DNA of 64,000 bases from JBBQFI01 sp038321775 (GTDB lineage Bacteria; Verrucomicrobiota; Verrucomicrobiia; Chthoniobacterales; UBA10450). Positions 53,181 to 62,210 of the stretch are shown piece after piece. Position 1 is the first letter of the stretch; every line of letters starts with the position of its first letter. Below the pieces are notes generated by a model. The model saw nothing but the letters and a program-made list of their open reading frames with translations. It searched no databases and was not told the DNA's origin. The stretch covers positions 372,001 through 436,000 of the forward strand of contig JBBQFI010000002.1 in assembly GCA_038321775.1 (NCBI GenBank), given 5' to 3'. The translations under genes were made by a program, and so were the position numbers.

Positions 53181-54389
53181 CTAGGAATACAGATATTCGT
53201 CGTGGTACTCGCGCGCGGGCGCGAACTGCGCGGTGGGATCGCCCCCGGCTTCCGGATACTCGAAGATTTTGCCTTCGTAATTGCGGATGACGATCTTTTC
53301 GTTGTCGTGATACAGGATGTAACCGGGATTGATCGGTACCTTGCCGCCACCGCCCGGGGCGTCGATGACGAACTGTGGAACGCCGTACCCGGTGGTGTGA
53401 CCGCGCAGGCCTTCGATAATTTCGATTCCTTTGGCCACGGATGTGCGCAGATGCGCCGAGCCGTTAATCAAGTCGCACTGGTATATATAATATGGCCGCA
53501 CCCGGCACATGAGCAGTTTTTGCACGAGCGTTTTCATCGTCTCGAGATCGTCGTTTATGCCTTTGAGTAGGACGCTTTGATTGCCGAGCGGAATTCCGTG
53601 ATTGGCCAGGCGCTCGAGCGCTTCTTTCACTTCGGTCGTCAGCTCGCGCGGATGATTGACGTGCACGCTCATCCAAAGCGGATGATATTTTTGCAGCATC
53701 GCACAAAGCGCGGGCGTAATGCGTTGTGGCAGGAAAATCGGCACGCGCGTGCCGATGCGCAGAAATTCGATGTGCGGAATCGCTCGCAGCCGGCTCAGGA
53801 TTTTCTCCAGCTTATCGTCACTGAAAAGCAAGGCGTCGCCGCCGGAAAGCAGAACGTCACGCACTTCGGTGTGTTCTTCGAGATAACGAAATGCTTCCTC
53901 GAAATTCGTGTGCAGTTCCTGTTCGCCCACCCCGCTGACGACACGGCTGCGCGTGCAGTAACGGCAATAACTCGCGCAACGATCCGTGACCAAAAACAAA
54001 ACGCGATCCGGATATCGATGCACCAAACCCGGAACCGGCATGTGCGAATCTTCCCCGCAGGGATCGGCCATGTCATAGGGCGAGGTCCAGCTTTCCTCGA
54101 CCCGCGGAATGACCTGGCGCCGAATCGGACAATCCGGATTATCGCGCTCGATCAGATTAAAAAAATGCGGCGTGACCGCGAGCGCGAGTTTCGTTCCGGA
54201 AAGGATAACGCCGTTGCGCTCTTCGTCCGAAAGTTCGAGATGTTGTTCGAGTTGAGCGAGCGAAGTGACCCGATTCTTCAGCTGCCATTTCCAATCGTTC
54301 CAGAGTTCGGACGGGACGTCGGGCCAATAGCCCGGCACATGCGAGACGAACTCTTTTCCATCCTTTTTGCCGACGGCAAGAGTAACCAT
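53181..54389 (-). CDS. kamA: Lysine 2,3-aminomutase family radical SAM enzyme
   Basis: The 402-residue protein has the radical SAM CxxxCxxC motif at Cys138, Cys142 and Cys145 (TDRCASYCRYCTRSR), the PLP-lysine region near GGGGKVPINPGYI and a KamA-type N-terminus (WNDWKWQLKNRVTSL). KamA interconverts alpha- and beta-lysine. EpmB, which modifies EF-P, is a shorter relative; the length here suits KamA better. I chose the ATG at 54389; the frame continues 119 residues upstream into the divergent protease gene, which I reject. Confidence 0.88.
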   Translation of the reverse strand: MVTLAVGKKDGKEFVSHVPGYWPDVPSELWNDWKWQLKNRVTSLAQLEQHLELSDEERNGVILSGTKLALAVTPHFFNLIERDNPDCPIRRQVIPRVEESWTSPYDMADPCGEDSHMPVPGLVHRYPDRVLFLVTDRCASYCRYCTRSRVVSGVGEQELHTNFEEAFRYLEEHTEVRDVLLSGGDALLFSDDKLEKILSRLRAIPHIEFLRIGTRVPIFLPQRITPALCAMLQKYHPLWMSVHVNHPRELTTEVKEALERLANHGIPLGNQSVLLKGINDDLETMKTLVQKLLMCRVRPYYIYQCDLINGSAHLRTSVAKGIEIIEGLRGHTTGYGVPQFVIDAPGGGGKVPINPGYILYHDNEKIVIRNYEGKIFEYPEAGGDPTAQFAPAREYHDEYLYS

Positions 54390-54558
54390 TTTCAATTGAG
54401 AACGGAAGGTTAAGACGGTTAACAATCGTGTCAACGAGGGCACTTCCGCGTGCGCGACGCACCTCGTTTGGCACAATTCGCCGCCGCCAATTTGCCCGGC
54501 ACGGGTGCGCTCTCTACAATTGAACGGGCGCGCAGGCCGCCTGTCCAAAACCGAACTG

Positions 54559-56028
54559 ATGCGTCGAATTTTTCTGCTGCTGTTTTTTGTCGTATGCGCT
54601 TCGTTTCGTGGCGCGCCGCTGACTACGCCCGCCCCGACCTCAACCGTTCCGGCCGCGGCGGCCGCTGCCGGCAAAGATGTCGTGCACCAGCTCAACAGTG
54701 CGTTTACCAAAGTTTTCGAGATCGTGGCCCCGAGCGTAGTCATCATCGAAGTGACGAAGAAAAGCGACGGCAGCGACGCTTCCTCGCTCGACGATCTGTT
54801 TTTCCAGAATCAACCGGACGAAAATAATCCGCACCCGAATCCCCGTGGGTTACCGCCGCTGCAAAGCGAAGGCTCGGGATTCATCATAAGGCAGGACGGC
54901 TTCATCTTTACGAACGATCACGTGCTCGACGCGGCGGATCGCATCGACGTGAAGTTACACGACGGCCGCGAATTCCAGGCAAAAATCATCGGGCGCGATG
55001 AGAAGACAGATATCGCGGTGATTAAGATCGAGGCGACCAATCTGCCGGTCGCGCATTTCGGCGATAGCGATCAGGTGCAGGTGGGACAATTTGCTTTCGC
55101 GATCGGGGCGCCGTTTAAGCTCGATTACACTTTTACCGCCGGCGTGATCAGCGGCAAAGGTCGGAGCAAATTGCTCGATAACGTCGGATATTCGATCTCG
55201 GATTATTTACAAACCGACGCGTCGATCAATCCCGGGAATAGCGGCGGTCCGCTTTGCGATATCGATGGGAAAGTCATCGGCATGAATACGCTGATCAACG
55301 GGCTCAATCGCGGCCTCGGTTTTGCCATTCCGAGCAATTTGGTCAACGAAGTTGGCGAGCAATTAGCCGCGGGCCACAAAATCGTTCGGCCGTGGCTGGG
55401 CATTCGCATCGAAACGCTGGGCGATGATTCTTCCATCCGCGATTTATTTAAGGGAATCGATCGCGGCGTCGTCGTGCGCACGATCGAGGCCGATGCGCCT
55501 GCTTATAAAAGCGACCTGCGCCCGTTCGATGTCATCACGCAGGTCGATGGCGTGGCGGTGGCGACGGACACGCAATTGCAGCGTGAGATTTTGAAAAAAA
55601 AGATCGGGCAAGCGGTCGAGCTGACGGTTTGGCGAAAAGGACAGACCATAAAAATTCCGGTGACGGCAGCGGAGTTACCCAATCAGGTGGCAGCCGCACC
55701 TAACGAGTCAAGTCCGGCGCCTGCACTAAAATCGGCAGACGCGAACAAGTTCGGTCTCCAGGTTCAGGAATTAACCAAGGAAGTGGCGAGCCGATTGAAA
55801 CTGGACGTTCAACAGGGAGTGATCGTGACGGACGTGGAAGAAAATAGTATCGCCGCCGGGCAGGATGTTCAGCGCGAAGATGTGATCACGGAAGTGGATG
55901 GAAAACCGATTCCGACCGTGGCGTCCTTTCGCGACGCGCTGAACAAATCGGATCCGCGCCGCGGTATTTTGCTTTATCTCGATCGCAAAGGCGCCAAAAC
56001 CTTCGCGGTCTTAAAGGCAAGTAGCTAG
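54559..56028 (+). CDS. degP: HtrA/DegP-type periplasmic serine protease
   Basis: The 489-residue protein has a signal peptide (IFLLLFFVVCASFRGAP), a trypsin-like domain with His121 (FTNDHVLDA), Asp151 (KTDIAVI) and Ser228 (NPGNSGGPL), and two PDZ domains (about residues 280-375 and 400-485). It degrades or refolds damaged envelope proteins. I chose the ATG at 54559; a start at 54505 would spoil the signal peptide. It is divergent from kamA with 169 bases between starts. Confidence 0.92.
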   Translation: MRRIFLLLFFVVCASFRGAPLTTPAPTSTVPAAAAAAGKDVVHQLNSAFTKVFEIVAPSVVIIEVTKKSDGSDASSLDDLFFQNQPDENNPHPNPRGLPPLQSEGSGFIIRQDGFIFTNDHVLDAADRIDVKLHDGREFQAKIIGRDEKTDIAVIKIEATNLPVAHFGDSDQVQVGQFAFAIGAPFKLDYTFTAGVISGKGRSKLLDNVGYSISDYLQTDASINPGNSGGPLCDIDGKVIGMNTLINGLNRGLGFAIPSNLVNEVGEQLAAGHKIVRPWLGIRIETLGDDSSIRDLFKGIDRGVVVRTIEADAPAYKSDLRPFDVITQVDGVAVATDTQLQREILKKKIGQAVELTVWRKGQTIKIPVTAAELPNQVAAAPNESSPAPALKSADANKFGLQVQELTKEVASRLKLDVQQGVIVTDVEENSIAAGQDVQREDVITEVDGKPIPTVASFRDALNKSDPRRGILLYLDRKGAKTFAVLKASS

Positions 56029-56050
56029 TCAGCTACAACGCTCTTCCCTC

Positions 56051-56092
56051 ATGCCTTTAAAGGCATAAACAGTCATTCGCGCAGAAGCGCGA
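56051..56092. terminator. Palindrome and hairpin between convergent genes
   Basis: ATGCCTTTAAAGGCAT at 56051-56066 is a perfect 16-base palindrome. TCGCGC (56077-56082) and GCGCGA (56087-56092) form a second stem with an AGAA loop. Both lie between the protease and the convergent small membrane protein and may serve as a shared transcript end. There is no U-run. Confidence 0.35.
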
Positions 56093-56131
56093 GAGTCGAA
56101 AATCGGAAGCCTGTCTTCGCGGGATTCGCGC

Positions 56132-56347
56132 TCAGACCGCGCGCTTACCCGAAACGAGCATGATAATTCCGCCCACGATACAAACGCCGCCTACGATGGG
56201 GCCGATCGGAACTGGATGTTCCTCGTGTTTGTTAATCTCCAGTGGGCCCAGTTTCGCCACGTTTTCTTTGGTGGTAAAGCTGGTGTAGCCGCCATACGCG
56301 AGCATGACGATGCCGATGACAACAAGAATGATTCCGGCTATTTTCAT
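56132..56347 (-). CDS. DUF3185-like small membrane protein
   Basis: The 71-residue protein has two membrane helices (IAGIILVVIGIVMLAYGGYT and IGPIVGGVCIVGGIIMLVSG) joined by a hydrophilic loop with HEEHPVP. The pattern suits the DUF3185 group of short envelope proteins. Such proteins are often stress-associated, but no role is known to me. Confidence 0.75.
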   Translation of the reverse strand: MKIAGIILVVIGIVMLAYGGYTSFTTKENVAKLGPLEINKHEEHPVPIGPIVGGVCIVGGIIMLVSGKRAV

Positions 56348-56369
56348 AAGTTTTAAATTACCCGCTCGA

Positions 56370-56519
56370 CTAGAGGGCCCGTCTACCTTGGATCAGATTG
56401 ATGATGAGGATCACAACCGCGATCACAAGCAGAATATGAATGAAGCCACCCATCGTGTAAGAGCTAACCAGGCCTAAGAGCCAGAGCACGAGTAGAATCA
56501 CAAAGATTGTCCAGAGCAT
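56370..56519 (-). CDS. Lmo0937-family small membrane protein
   Basis: The 49-residue protein (start MLWTIFVILLVLWLLGLVSS) matches the very short lmo0937-type membrane proteins with two helices and the ending INLIQGRRAL. I chose the ATG at 56519; the longer frame to 56840 would overlap the divergent lipoprotein gene and gives no sensible sequence. The function of the family is unknown. Confidence 0.75.
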   Translation of the reverse strand: MLWTIFVILLVLWLLGLVSSYTMGGFIHILLVIAVVILIINLIQGRRAL

Positions 56520-56709
56520 AGTATTCCTTGGGTTGTGGTTGGTTGGAGTTTCTTTGTCATCGTGTCCGGATAGCACGTTGCGCTTATCGATGTGCAACAA
56601 TTTTGAAATTCCCAAACCTCCAGATATTTGCGGAATCTCGAACAAATTACTGGTAGCTCGACTAAAAACCGCATAGAACCGGTCTTCAATCTGGAAAATT
56701 CCAACGGTC

Positions 56710-57249
56710 ATGTCTCGTCTTATCGTCATTTTGTTCGTCGCCGCGGCTCTTATTATTTCAGGTTGCGCTTTTAACGGCGTCGTCGTGGAAAAACGATTCC
56801 GGCCTCTTCCATTTCCTGACTCGCTCGGCATTGACGGCATTTACAATTTCCAGATCCGGGACAGCGCCGGCCAAGTCTATTCCCAAATGGTGACTTCCGA
56901 AGTTTTCGCAAGTTATCGAGTTGGCGATTATTTCAACGATCTGCAATCGCCACCCTCGCGCGAGGGTAAGGAGATGAACGGATTTCGACCAACTCCACGC
57001 GAAATGAATGAGGGGCCGTATCAACCGGTCAGGGTGATGCAAATTTCTCCGTCGGCGAAACATTCCGCGAAAGTCGCCTCCACTAAGCTTCGCCATCACC
57101 AAAGCCGCGCTTCGACGGTCGCGAAGTCCCATCATCGCGCGAAACACAGTTCCAAAATCGCCACGCATCGGCACCATGCAAAAAAGAGTGCAGCGGTAGC
57201 GAAGAAACATCGCGCCCGGCATCACACCCGGATCGCCAGTGCGAACTAG
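56710..57249 (+). CDS. Lipoprotein with strongly basic His/Lys-rich tail
   Basis: The 179-residue protein has a lipoprotein signal with lipobox LIISGC (Cys at residue 19), a short middle domain (LGIDGIYNFQIRDSAGQVYS) and, from about residue 110, a tail of repeated Ser-Lys-His-His-Arg-Ala blocks. The tail could bind nucleic acid, lipopolysaccharide or metal. No family is recognised. A tRNA on the other strand begins 2 bases after its stop. Confidence 0.65.
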   Translation: MSRLIVILFVAAALIISGCAFNGVVVEKRFRPLPFPDSLGIDGIYNFQIRDSAGQVYSQMVTSEVFASYRVGDYFNDLQSPPSREGKEMNGFRPTPREMNEGPYQPVRVMQISPSAKHSAKVASTKLRHHQSRASTVAKSHHRAKHSSKIATHRHHAKKSAAVAKKHRARHHTRIASAN

Positions 57250-57250
57250 A

Positions 57251-57325
<75 letters not shown>

Positions 57326-57368
57326 GAGGATAGGGACAAATGACGAGTGCGCGGGAAAGAGTCAAGCG

Positions 57369-57384
57369 GAAGCGTGAACGCTTC
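57369..57384 (-). terminator. Hairpin after the HTH-receiver gene
   Basis: GAAGCG and CGCTTC form a 6-bp stem with a TGAA loop, 26 bases downstream of the stop of the response regulator gene. No U-run follows, so terminator activity is uncertain. Confidence 0.35.
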
Positions 57385-57410
57385 GATATGCCATCCCCAA
57401 CGACGATTCG

Positions 57411-57977
57411 TTAGGCTGCGAGTTTGACGGCGTCCCTGTGCCCGAGAATCCGAACCGTCTCTTTCAGCTGCTCGACTTTGAGCGGTTTCTTTAAAACCGT
57501 TACTGGACCCTTTGCCAAAATTCGATCGAGCATCTCACTGTCGGGATAACCGGTAATGATCACGATCGGGCAATCAGGCTGTTCTTCTTTTGCGGTGTCG
57601 TAAACGTCGTCCGCTGGACCGTCCGGCAATTTGAGATCGAGAAAAATAAGATCGAACTTTTGTTTCTCGAGCGCGACAAGCGCTTCCTTGACCGTGCCGA
57701 CAACGACGCGACTGAAACCGATCTTCTTTAAGAAAATCTTGAAGAGACTTTGCAGGCTCGGGTCGTCGTCCACGACAAGAACAGTCGGTTGGCCCGACTT
57801 ATCTTCCTTGAGGATATCTTTATCGAGAGAAGATTTTTTGATGCGCCAGCGACCACCGATTTGGATAGCTGGCAGCTGACCGCGCTGAACAAGGTAGTAA
57901 ACGGTTGGGAGCGGTATCCTCAGATACTTGGCCGTTTCCTTGACCGTCAAGAGGTTGTGCATGGTGGAAGTCAGCAA
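57411..57977 (-). CDS. Excisionase-type HTH fused to a response regulator receiver domain
   Basis: The 188-residue protein has an N-terminal helix-turn-helix of the excisionase/MerR-like group (LTVKETAKYLRIPLPTVYYLVQRGQL..GGRWRIKKSSLD, residues 10-53), and a receiver domain at residues 63-185 with the acidic pocket VVDDDP, phosphoacceptor Asp114 (IFLDLKLPDG), Thr in IITGYPD and Lys in VLKKPLK. The DNA-binding part precedes the receiver, the reverse of the usual order. No histidine kinase is nearby. A Met at residue 6 (57962) is a likely alternative start. The stop codon lies within a copy of the dispersed motif. Confidence 0.85.
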   Translation of the reverse strand: MLTSTMHNLLTVKETAKYLRIPLPTVYYLVQRGQLPAIQIGGRWRIKKSSLDKDILKEDKSGQPTVLVVDDDPSLQSLFKIFLKKIGFSRVVVGTVKEALVALEKQKFDLIFLDLKLPDGPADDVYDTAKEEQPDCPIVIITGYPDSEMLDRILAKGPVTVLKKPLKVEQLKETVRILGHRDAVKLAA

Positions 57978-58148
57978 CTCGTATCAGATTCGGCAAGACA
58001 TTTCGCTTGGGAGGAGCATTATAAATTTCAGAATCAATGTCAATGCTTTCCTCCTCGTTAGGTGGATAAAGATCATAGAAACTTCGCAAACCGATGCGCA
58101 AACGGCCTTATGGCAATGTTGCGGTGACTGAGATCGCGACTGGACAAG

Positions 58149-58802
58149 GTGAAGGCGGCGGTAGAAATTCGGCACTTCATGAGCGTTTTGTTCTTTAAGC
58201 GATTTCTGCAGCGTCCTTTCCAAATCGCTTCCATCATTCCCAGTTCCAAAGCCCTCGTCGAACGGGTGGCGGACAAGATGGATTTCGGTCGTGCTCGCGT
58301 CATTGCTGAGTACGGGCCAGGCGAAGGGGTGCATTCACGTGAGATCGCGCGGCGCATGCGGCCGGATGCGAAACTTCTCCTTTTCGAGCTAGACGGCGCT
58401 TTCTCGCGCGACCTGTCTCGCCAGTTTGCCAACGATCCGCGCGTATCGGTTATCCATGCCGACGCGTCCGCTCTTCCCGACGAACTAGCGCGTCGGCAAA
58501 TCGGTCACTGCGACTACATCGTTTCGGGAATTCCTTTCAGCATTCTCGAGATCAATAAAAAGCGCGATCTCCTGCAAAAGACCCATGACGCGCTAAGGCC
58601 CGGCGGCACGTTTATCATCTATCAAGTGACCAACGAGCTGAAACAGCACGCGACTTTTTTTGACGAAACGGAATCGGAATATTTTCTGCAGAATATTCCC
58701 CCGATGTTCATCACCCTTTTTCACAAGGCGAACACGCGCAACGGGAGCGAGCATCCCATAATGCAGTCTGCTCCGCTCGCCGCCGCCCAAATAACTTCAT
58801 GA
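58149..58802 (+). CDS. SAM-dependent methyltransferase, phospholipid N-methyltransferase-like
   Basis: The 217-residue protein has the class I methyltransferase glycine motif VIAEYGPGEGVHS, the acidic LLLFELDGAF that binds the ribose, and VSVIHADASALPD. The N-terminus FFKRFLQRPFQIASIIPSSK is typical of the PmtA-like family that methylates phosphatidylethanolamine or related lipids. The longest start is GTG 58149; the ATG at 58179 (MSVLFFKRF) is at least as likely. Its stop overlaps the fumC start. Confidence 0.75.
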   Translation: MKAAVEIRHFMSVLFFKRFLQRPFQIASIIPSSKALVERVADKMDFGRARVIAEYGPGEGVHSREIARRMRPDAKLLLFELDGAFSRDLSRQFANDPRVSVIHADASALPDELARRQIGHCDYIVSGIPFSILEINKKRDLLQKTHDALRPGGTFIIYQVTNELKQHATFFDETESEYFLQNIPPMFITLFHKANTRNGSEHPIMQSAPLAAAQITS

Positions 58803-60217
58803 CGTCTGGCTCGATGCGGATCGAGAAGGATTCGATGGGCGAGATGTCCATCCCGGCGTCCGCTCTTTACGGCGCTTCGACGCAGCGGGCCGTGCTTAAT
58901 TTCCCGATCAGCGGTTACCGTTTCAGCCGGCCTTTCATCCGCGCGCTCGGCTTGATTAAATGGGCGGCCGCGCAGGCGAATCATGATCTCGGTTTGCTCG
59001 ATGCGCATCGCTCCGCTCTCATCGTGCAGGCGGCGGAAGAAGTGATTGAAGGCAAGCTCGACGAACATTTCCCGCTCGATATTTTCCAAACCGGTTCCGG
59101 CACGAGCACGAACACGAACGCGAACGAAGTAATCTCGAATCGCTGCTGTCAGCTCGAGAGCAAGCCGATCGGCGCGCGCGATCCGGTGCATCCGAACGAT
59201 CACGTCAACATGGGGCAGTCGAGCAATGACGTGATTCCGTCAGCGATGCACATCAGCGCGGCGGAACAGTTAAAAGATTTCCTTGTCCCAGCACTCGAGG
59301 AATTGCGCGGCGAGCTTGAAAAAAAGGCAAAGGAATTTTGGGACATCATCAAAATAGGTCGCACCCATCTGATGGATGCGACACCTGTCCGGCTCGGCCA
59401 GGAGTTTAGCGGTTACGCACAACAGGTGCAGTACGCGAAGGATCGCGCCGAGCGCGCCATCGCTGTCTTGCAGGAACTAGCGCTGGGCGGAACCGCCGTG
59501 GGCACCGGTCTCAATCGCCACATTGATTTCCCCAAGAAAGTGATGACGCATTTGCGCCATCGAACTGGCATCGAGTTTCGCGAAGCCAGGAATCACTTTG
59601 AAGCGCAAGGAGCGAAGGATGCATTCGTAGAAGCGAGCGGCTTGCTTAAGACCATTGCAGTTAGTCTTTTCAAAATCGCGAATGATATTCGCTGGCTCGG
59701 AAGCGGACCACGTTGCGGCATCGCCGAGATTCGATTGCCGGAAACCCAGCCGGGCAGTTCGATCATGCCGGGAAAAGTGAATCCGGTGATGTGCGAAGCG
59801 ATGATGATGGTCTGCGCGCAGGTCATCGGCAGCGACAGTTGCATCGCGTGGTCGGCCGCGAATGGAAATTTTGAACTCAACGTCATGATGCCGGTAATGG
59901 CGCATCATCTTCTCGAAAGCATCCGCATTCTGCGGAACGCCTGCGATGTCTTTGCCGAAAAATGCGTTGCTGGGATTGCTGCGAACGAAAAACGTTGCGC
60001 GGAATTGGTCGAGCTTTCCATGGCCATGGTGACCAGTCTCGCGCCGAAGATTGGTTACGATCGCGCCGCTGAAATCGCGAAGGAAAGCGCGCGCACCGGT
60101 AAAACGGTTCGCGAAATTTGCGTGGAGAAAAAGATTTTGCCTGAAAGCGAACTGAACGATGCGCTCGATCCCGTGAAAATGACCGAGCCCGGCGGAACCG
60201 GTTCCGGCGGTGGCTAG
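58799..60217 (+). CDS. fumC: Class II fumarate hydratase
   Basis: The 472-residue enzyme interconverts fumarate and malate in the citric acid cycle. It shows TGSGTSTNTNANEVISNR, the HPNDHVNMGQSSNDVIPSAMH substrate region, GRTHLMDATPVRLGQEF and the GSSIMPGKVNPVMCE signature loop. Relatives such as aspartase share these motifs, but the pattern suits FumC. The ATG overlaps the methyltransferase stop. The C-terminus ends in a Gly-rich stretch. Confidence 0.92.
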   Translation: MTSGSMRIEKDSMGEMSIPASALYGASTQRAVLNFPISGYRFSRPFIRALGLIKWAAAQANHDLGLLDAHRSALIVQAAEEVIEGKLDEHFPLDIFQTGSGTSTNTNANEVISNRCCQLESKPIGARDPVHPNDHVNMGQSSNDVIPSAMHISAAEQLKDFLVPALEELRGELEKKAKEFWDIIKIGRTHLMDATPVRLGQEFSGYAQQVQYAKDRAERAIAVLQELALGGTAVGTGLNRHIDFPKKVMTHLRHRTGIEFREARNHFEAQGAKDAFVEASGLLKTIAVSLFKIANDIRWLGSGPRCGIAEIRLPETQPGSSIMPGKVNPVMCEAMMMVCAQVIGSDSCIAWSAANGNFELNVMMPVMAHHLLESIRILRNACDVFAEKCVAGIAANEKRCAELVELSMAMVTSLAPKIGYDRAAEIAKESARTGKTVREICVEKKILPESELNDALDPVKMTEPGGTGSGGG

Positions 60218-60242
60218 GGCTGCTGCTCTTCGCCTAACGAGT

Positions 60243-60620
60243 ATGGTCGCCAACGTCAATGGCCCGCAATTTTCCGGCGGCGCAAACATCGCAATCAAGT
60301 GTCCGAGCCATACCTACGAGCAAACGGTTTCGTTCTATCGCGATACCCTCGGTCTGCCTTTGATCGAGGAAGAAGCGGATGGCTGCATTTTTCAATTCGG
60401 ACCGAACCGGCTCTGGGTCGACCGGGTTCCGAACCTGAGTCATCCTAATATCTGGCTCGAACTGGAAACGAACGACACGGAAGCGGCGGCTTCCTATTTA
60501 AAAATAAATGGCGTTCCGCGCCGCGATGAAGTGGAACCGTTACGCGAGGATTTCGACGGCTTTTGGATTTCCGATCCGGCCGGCACAATTCATCTCGTGA
60601 TCGGTCACGAGGAAGCATAG
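60243..60620 (+). CDS. VOC/glyoxalase-superfamily protein
   Basis: The 125-residue protein has the betaalphabetabetabeta pattern of the vicinal oxygen chelate fold (SFYRDTLGLPLIEEEADGCIFQFG and FWISDPAGTIHLVIGHEE). Metal-binding positions are only partly evident. I chose the ATG at 60243, directly after a copy of the dispersed 10-mer (60232-60241); the frame is open back to a GTG at 60210 overlapping fumC. The substrate is unknown. Confidence 0.75.
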   Translation: MVANVNGPQFSGGANIAIKCPSHTYEQTVSFYRDTLGLPLIEEEADGCIFQFGPNRLWVDRVPNLSHPNIWLELETNDTEAAASYLKINGVPRRDEVEPLREDFDGFWISDPAGTIHLVIGHEEA

Positions 60621-60631
60621 CGGACATTTTC

Positions 60632-61102
60632 ATGGATCGAGAGGCGATCGTTTCGCAGTTCGATTTTCTCCTGCCGCTGGCCGCGAGTTGGGCGCACAAA
60701 CAGGAACAACGCATGCTGCAGGTTGGCGTTCCCCTTTCGGAAGAAGAACTGGCGGATGCCAGGGCGATTGGTGTCGCAGAACCGCAACGCGTGCGTTTAT
60801 TGCGGCTCGACCAGGTTCCCGTTCCCTCTCATCCGATGCTGAAAGCAGCGGCGGCGGCGATCCACTTTCTCACGCCGGCCACGCGTGGTCTCGCGCTGCG
60901 TTACGGGATTTTCGTGCGGAGCGATTGCTGGCGGGAACGAGCGCTGATCGCGCACGAACTCGTGCACGTCGCACAATACGAACGGCTCGGTGGGATGCTT
61001 CCGTTCCTGCGCCAATATCTTTTGCAATGCCTCACGGTCGGTTATCCGGAAGCGCCGTTGGAACAGGAAGCCATCCTGGTCGCGCAAAAAATTCTCGCCT
61101 AA
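60632..61102 (+). CDS. Small HExxH-motif protein, putative metallopeptidase-like
   Basis: The 156-residue protein contains RALIAHELVHVAQYERLGG, an HExxH zinc motif of the kind seen in DUF4157-like proteins. The N-terminal helix and the middle (RLLRLDQVPVPSHPMLKAAA) are not distinctive. There is no signal peptide. The ATG at 60632 lies 11 bases after the VOC gene; the longer frame to 60563 overlaps that gene. The stop codon TAA is inside a copy of the dispersed 10-mer. Peptidase activity is not proven by the motif alone. Confidence 0.7.
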   Translation: MDREAIVSQFDFLLPLAASWAHKQEQRMLQVGVPLSEEELADARAIGVAEPQRVRLLRLDQVPVPSHPMLKAAAAAIHFLTPATRGLALRYGIFVRSDCWRERALIAHELVHVAQYERLGGMLPFLRQYLLQCLTVGYPEAPLEQEAILVAQKILA

Positions 61103-61716
61103 CGAGTCGATTTTTTTCGGTAATCGACCATCTCGGCGCGAACACTGCGCGCATCGACGCGCGTGAGGTTTTTCTCCATGAACGGCTTGAGTAGCGGGAT
61201 GTGAGGAATTACACAGAGATGCTCCGCGATAAACCAGATCGGCTTTTCCGTCGTCATCCAATCGAGATGATCGAAACGGCCCAGATTCACCGGCCGCGAA
61301 TAACGGCGTAAGGTTCGCTCGAAGCGCAGGTTGAAATAAATATTGAAGTAACTGAGCGCGAGCTCGCGCAATGTTCGGTGAACCGGTTCGCGATATCGGC
61401 AACCGGTGAAATTCGATTTCGCAATCGCGCCCCAATGCCCGCGCACTTTAAAGATCGCGATGACGTGATCGGTATCACGCTCCGCTTCCAAATCGAAAAT
61501 GAGCGGCGGAAATCCGAGCACCCGCAATGCAGTTGCCGCAAAAATAGCGCCCTCAAAACAGGAACCGGTGCGATCACGCAAAACTTTTCGCGGCGAGCGC
61601 GCGGTGTAATCCAGGTTATAAGGCAATTCGTCCAGGAAACGCTGGATGCCAGCGGGTGTTTTGAGCGAGCGCAACTTCCGCAATTCCGCCTGCGTAAAAC
61701 CAAAATCGCGCGTCAT
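61099..61716 (-). CDS. Transglutaminase-like domain protein
   Basis: The 205-residue protein shows a Cys in DRTGSCFEGAIFAATALR and a His in RDTDHVIAIFKV in the order and spacing of the transglutaminase/cysteine protease-like fold; the third residue may be the Asn of IAKSNFTGCRYREP. I chose the ATG at 61716, just after the stop of the acetyltransferase gene. The substrate is unknown. The two genes form an operon with the hydrolase upstream. Confidence 0.7.
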   Translation of the reverse strand: MTRDFGFTQAELRKLRSLKTPAGIQRFLDELPYNLDYTARSPRKVLRDRTGSCFEGAIFAATALRVLGFPPLIFDLEAERDTDHVIAIFKVRGHWGAIAKSNFTGCRYREPVHRTLRELALSYFNIYFNLRFERTLRRYSRPVNLGRFDHLDWMTTEKPIWFIAEHLCVIPHIPLLKPFMEKNLTRVDARSVRAEMVDYRKKSTR

Positions 61717-61718
61717 GT

Positions 61719-62210
61719 TTACGCGATGTTGCGACCAACAATAACTAGGTCGCGCTCCACGCCGTCGAGCTTCGCTACGCGCGGCAGCAGTCCCCAACGT
61801 TCGAAACCGACGTCCGCAAATAAGCGCAAGCTCGGTTCGTTATCGGCAAAGATGTGACCGATCAGCGCGGTGATCTCTAGCGATGGTGCGCGCGCAATCG
61901 CTTCGTTCAGAAAATTTCTCGCCACACCACATCGACGAAAATTTTCGTGCACGTAAACGCTCACTTCCGACGTGCTCGCATACGCGCAACGCGGCAGGAA
62001 GGATTGCAAACTCAGCCACGCCATTATCTGATCGCCATCGCTCATCACCCAGAGCGGATGATGATCGGCCGAATGTTCGCGGAACCAAGGCAGACGTTCC
62101 TCGACCGAGACGGGCGCCAAGGTCGCGCTCACCATTCGGCTCGGAATGGTGTCGTTAAAAATCTCGACGATGGCCGGAAGATCGGCCTTCGTCGCGTCGC
62201 GGATAATCAT
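61719..62210 (-). CDS. GNAT-family N-acetyltransferase, phosphinothricin-acetyltransferase-like
   Basis: The 163-residue protein has the GNAT fold with EVSVYVHENFRRCGVARNFL as the acetyl-CoA loop and the FADNEPSLRLFADVGFERWG C-terminal segment. The N-terminus IIRDATKADLPAIVEIFND resembles Pat/Bar-type acetyltransferases that act on amino acids. The ATG at 62210 overlaps the stop of the upstream hydrolase gene, so the frame to 62315 is rejected. Confidence 0.85.
   Translation of the reverse strand: MIIRDATKADLPAIVEIFNDTIPSRMVSATLAPVSVEERLPWFREHSADHHPLWVMSDGDQIMAWLSLQSFLPRCAYASTSEVSVYVHENFRRCGVARNFLNEAIARAPSLEITALIGHIFADNEPSLRLFADVGFERWGLLPRVAKLDGVERDLVIVGRNIA

Noticed and set aside
54390..54746. 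119-residue N-terminal extension of the lysine 2,3-aminomutase
   Set aside because: It would overlap the signal peptide region of the divergent protease gene and has no family similarity; the ATG at 54389 gives the normal N-terminus.
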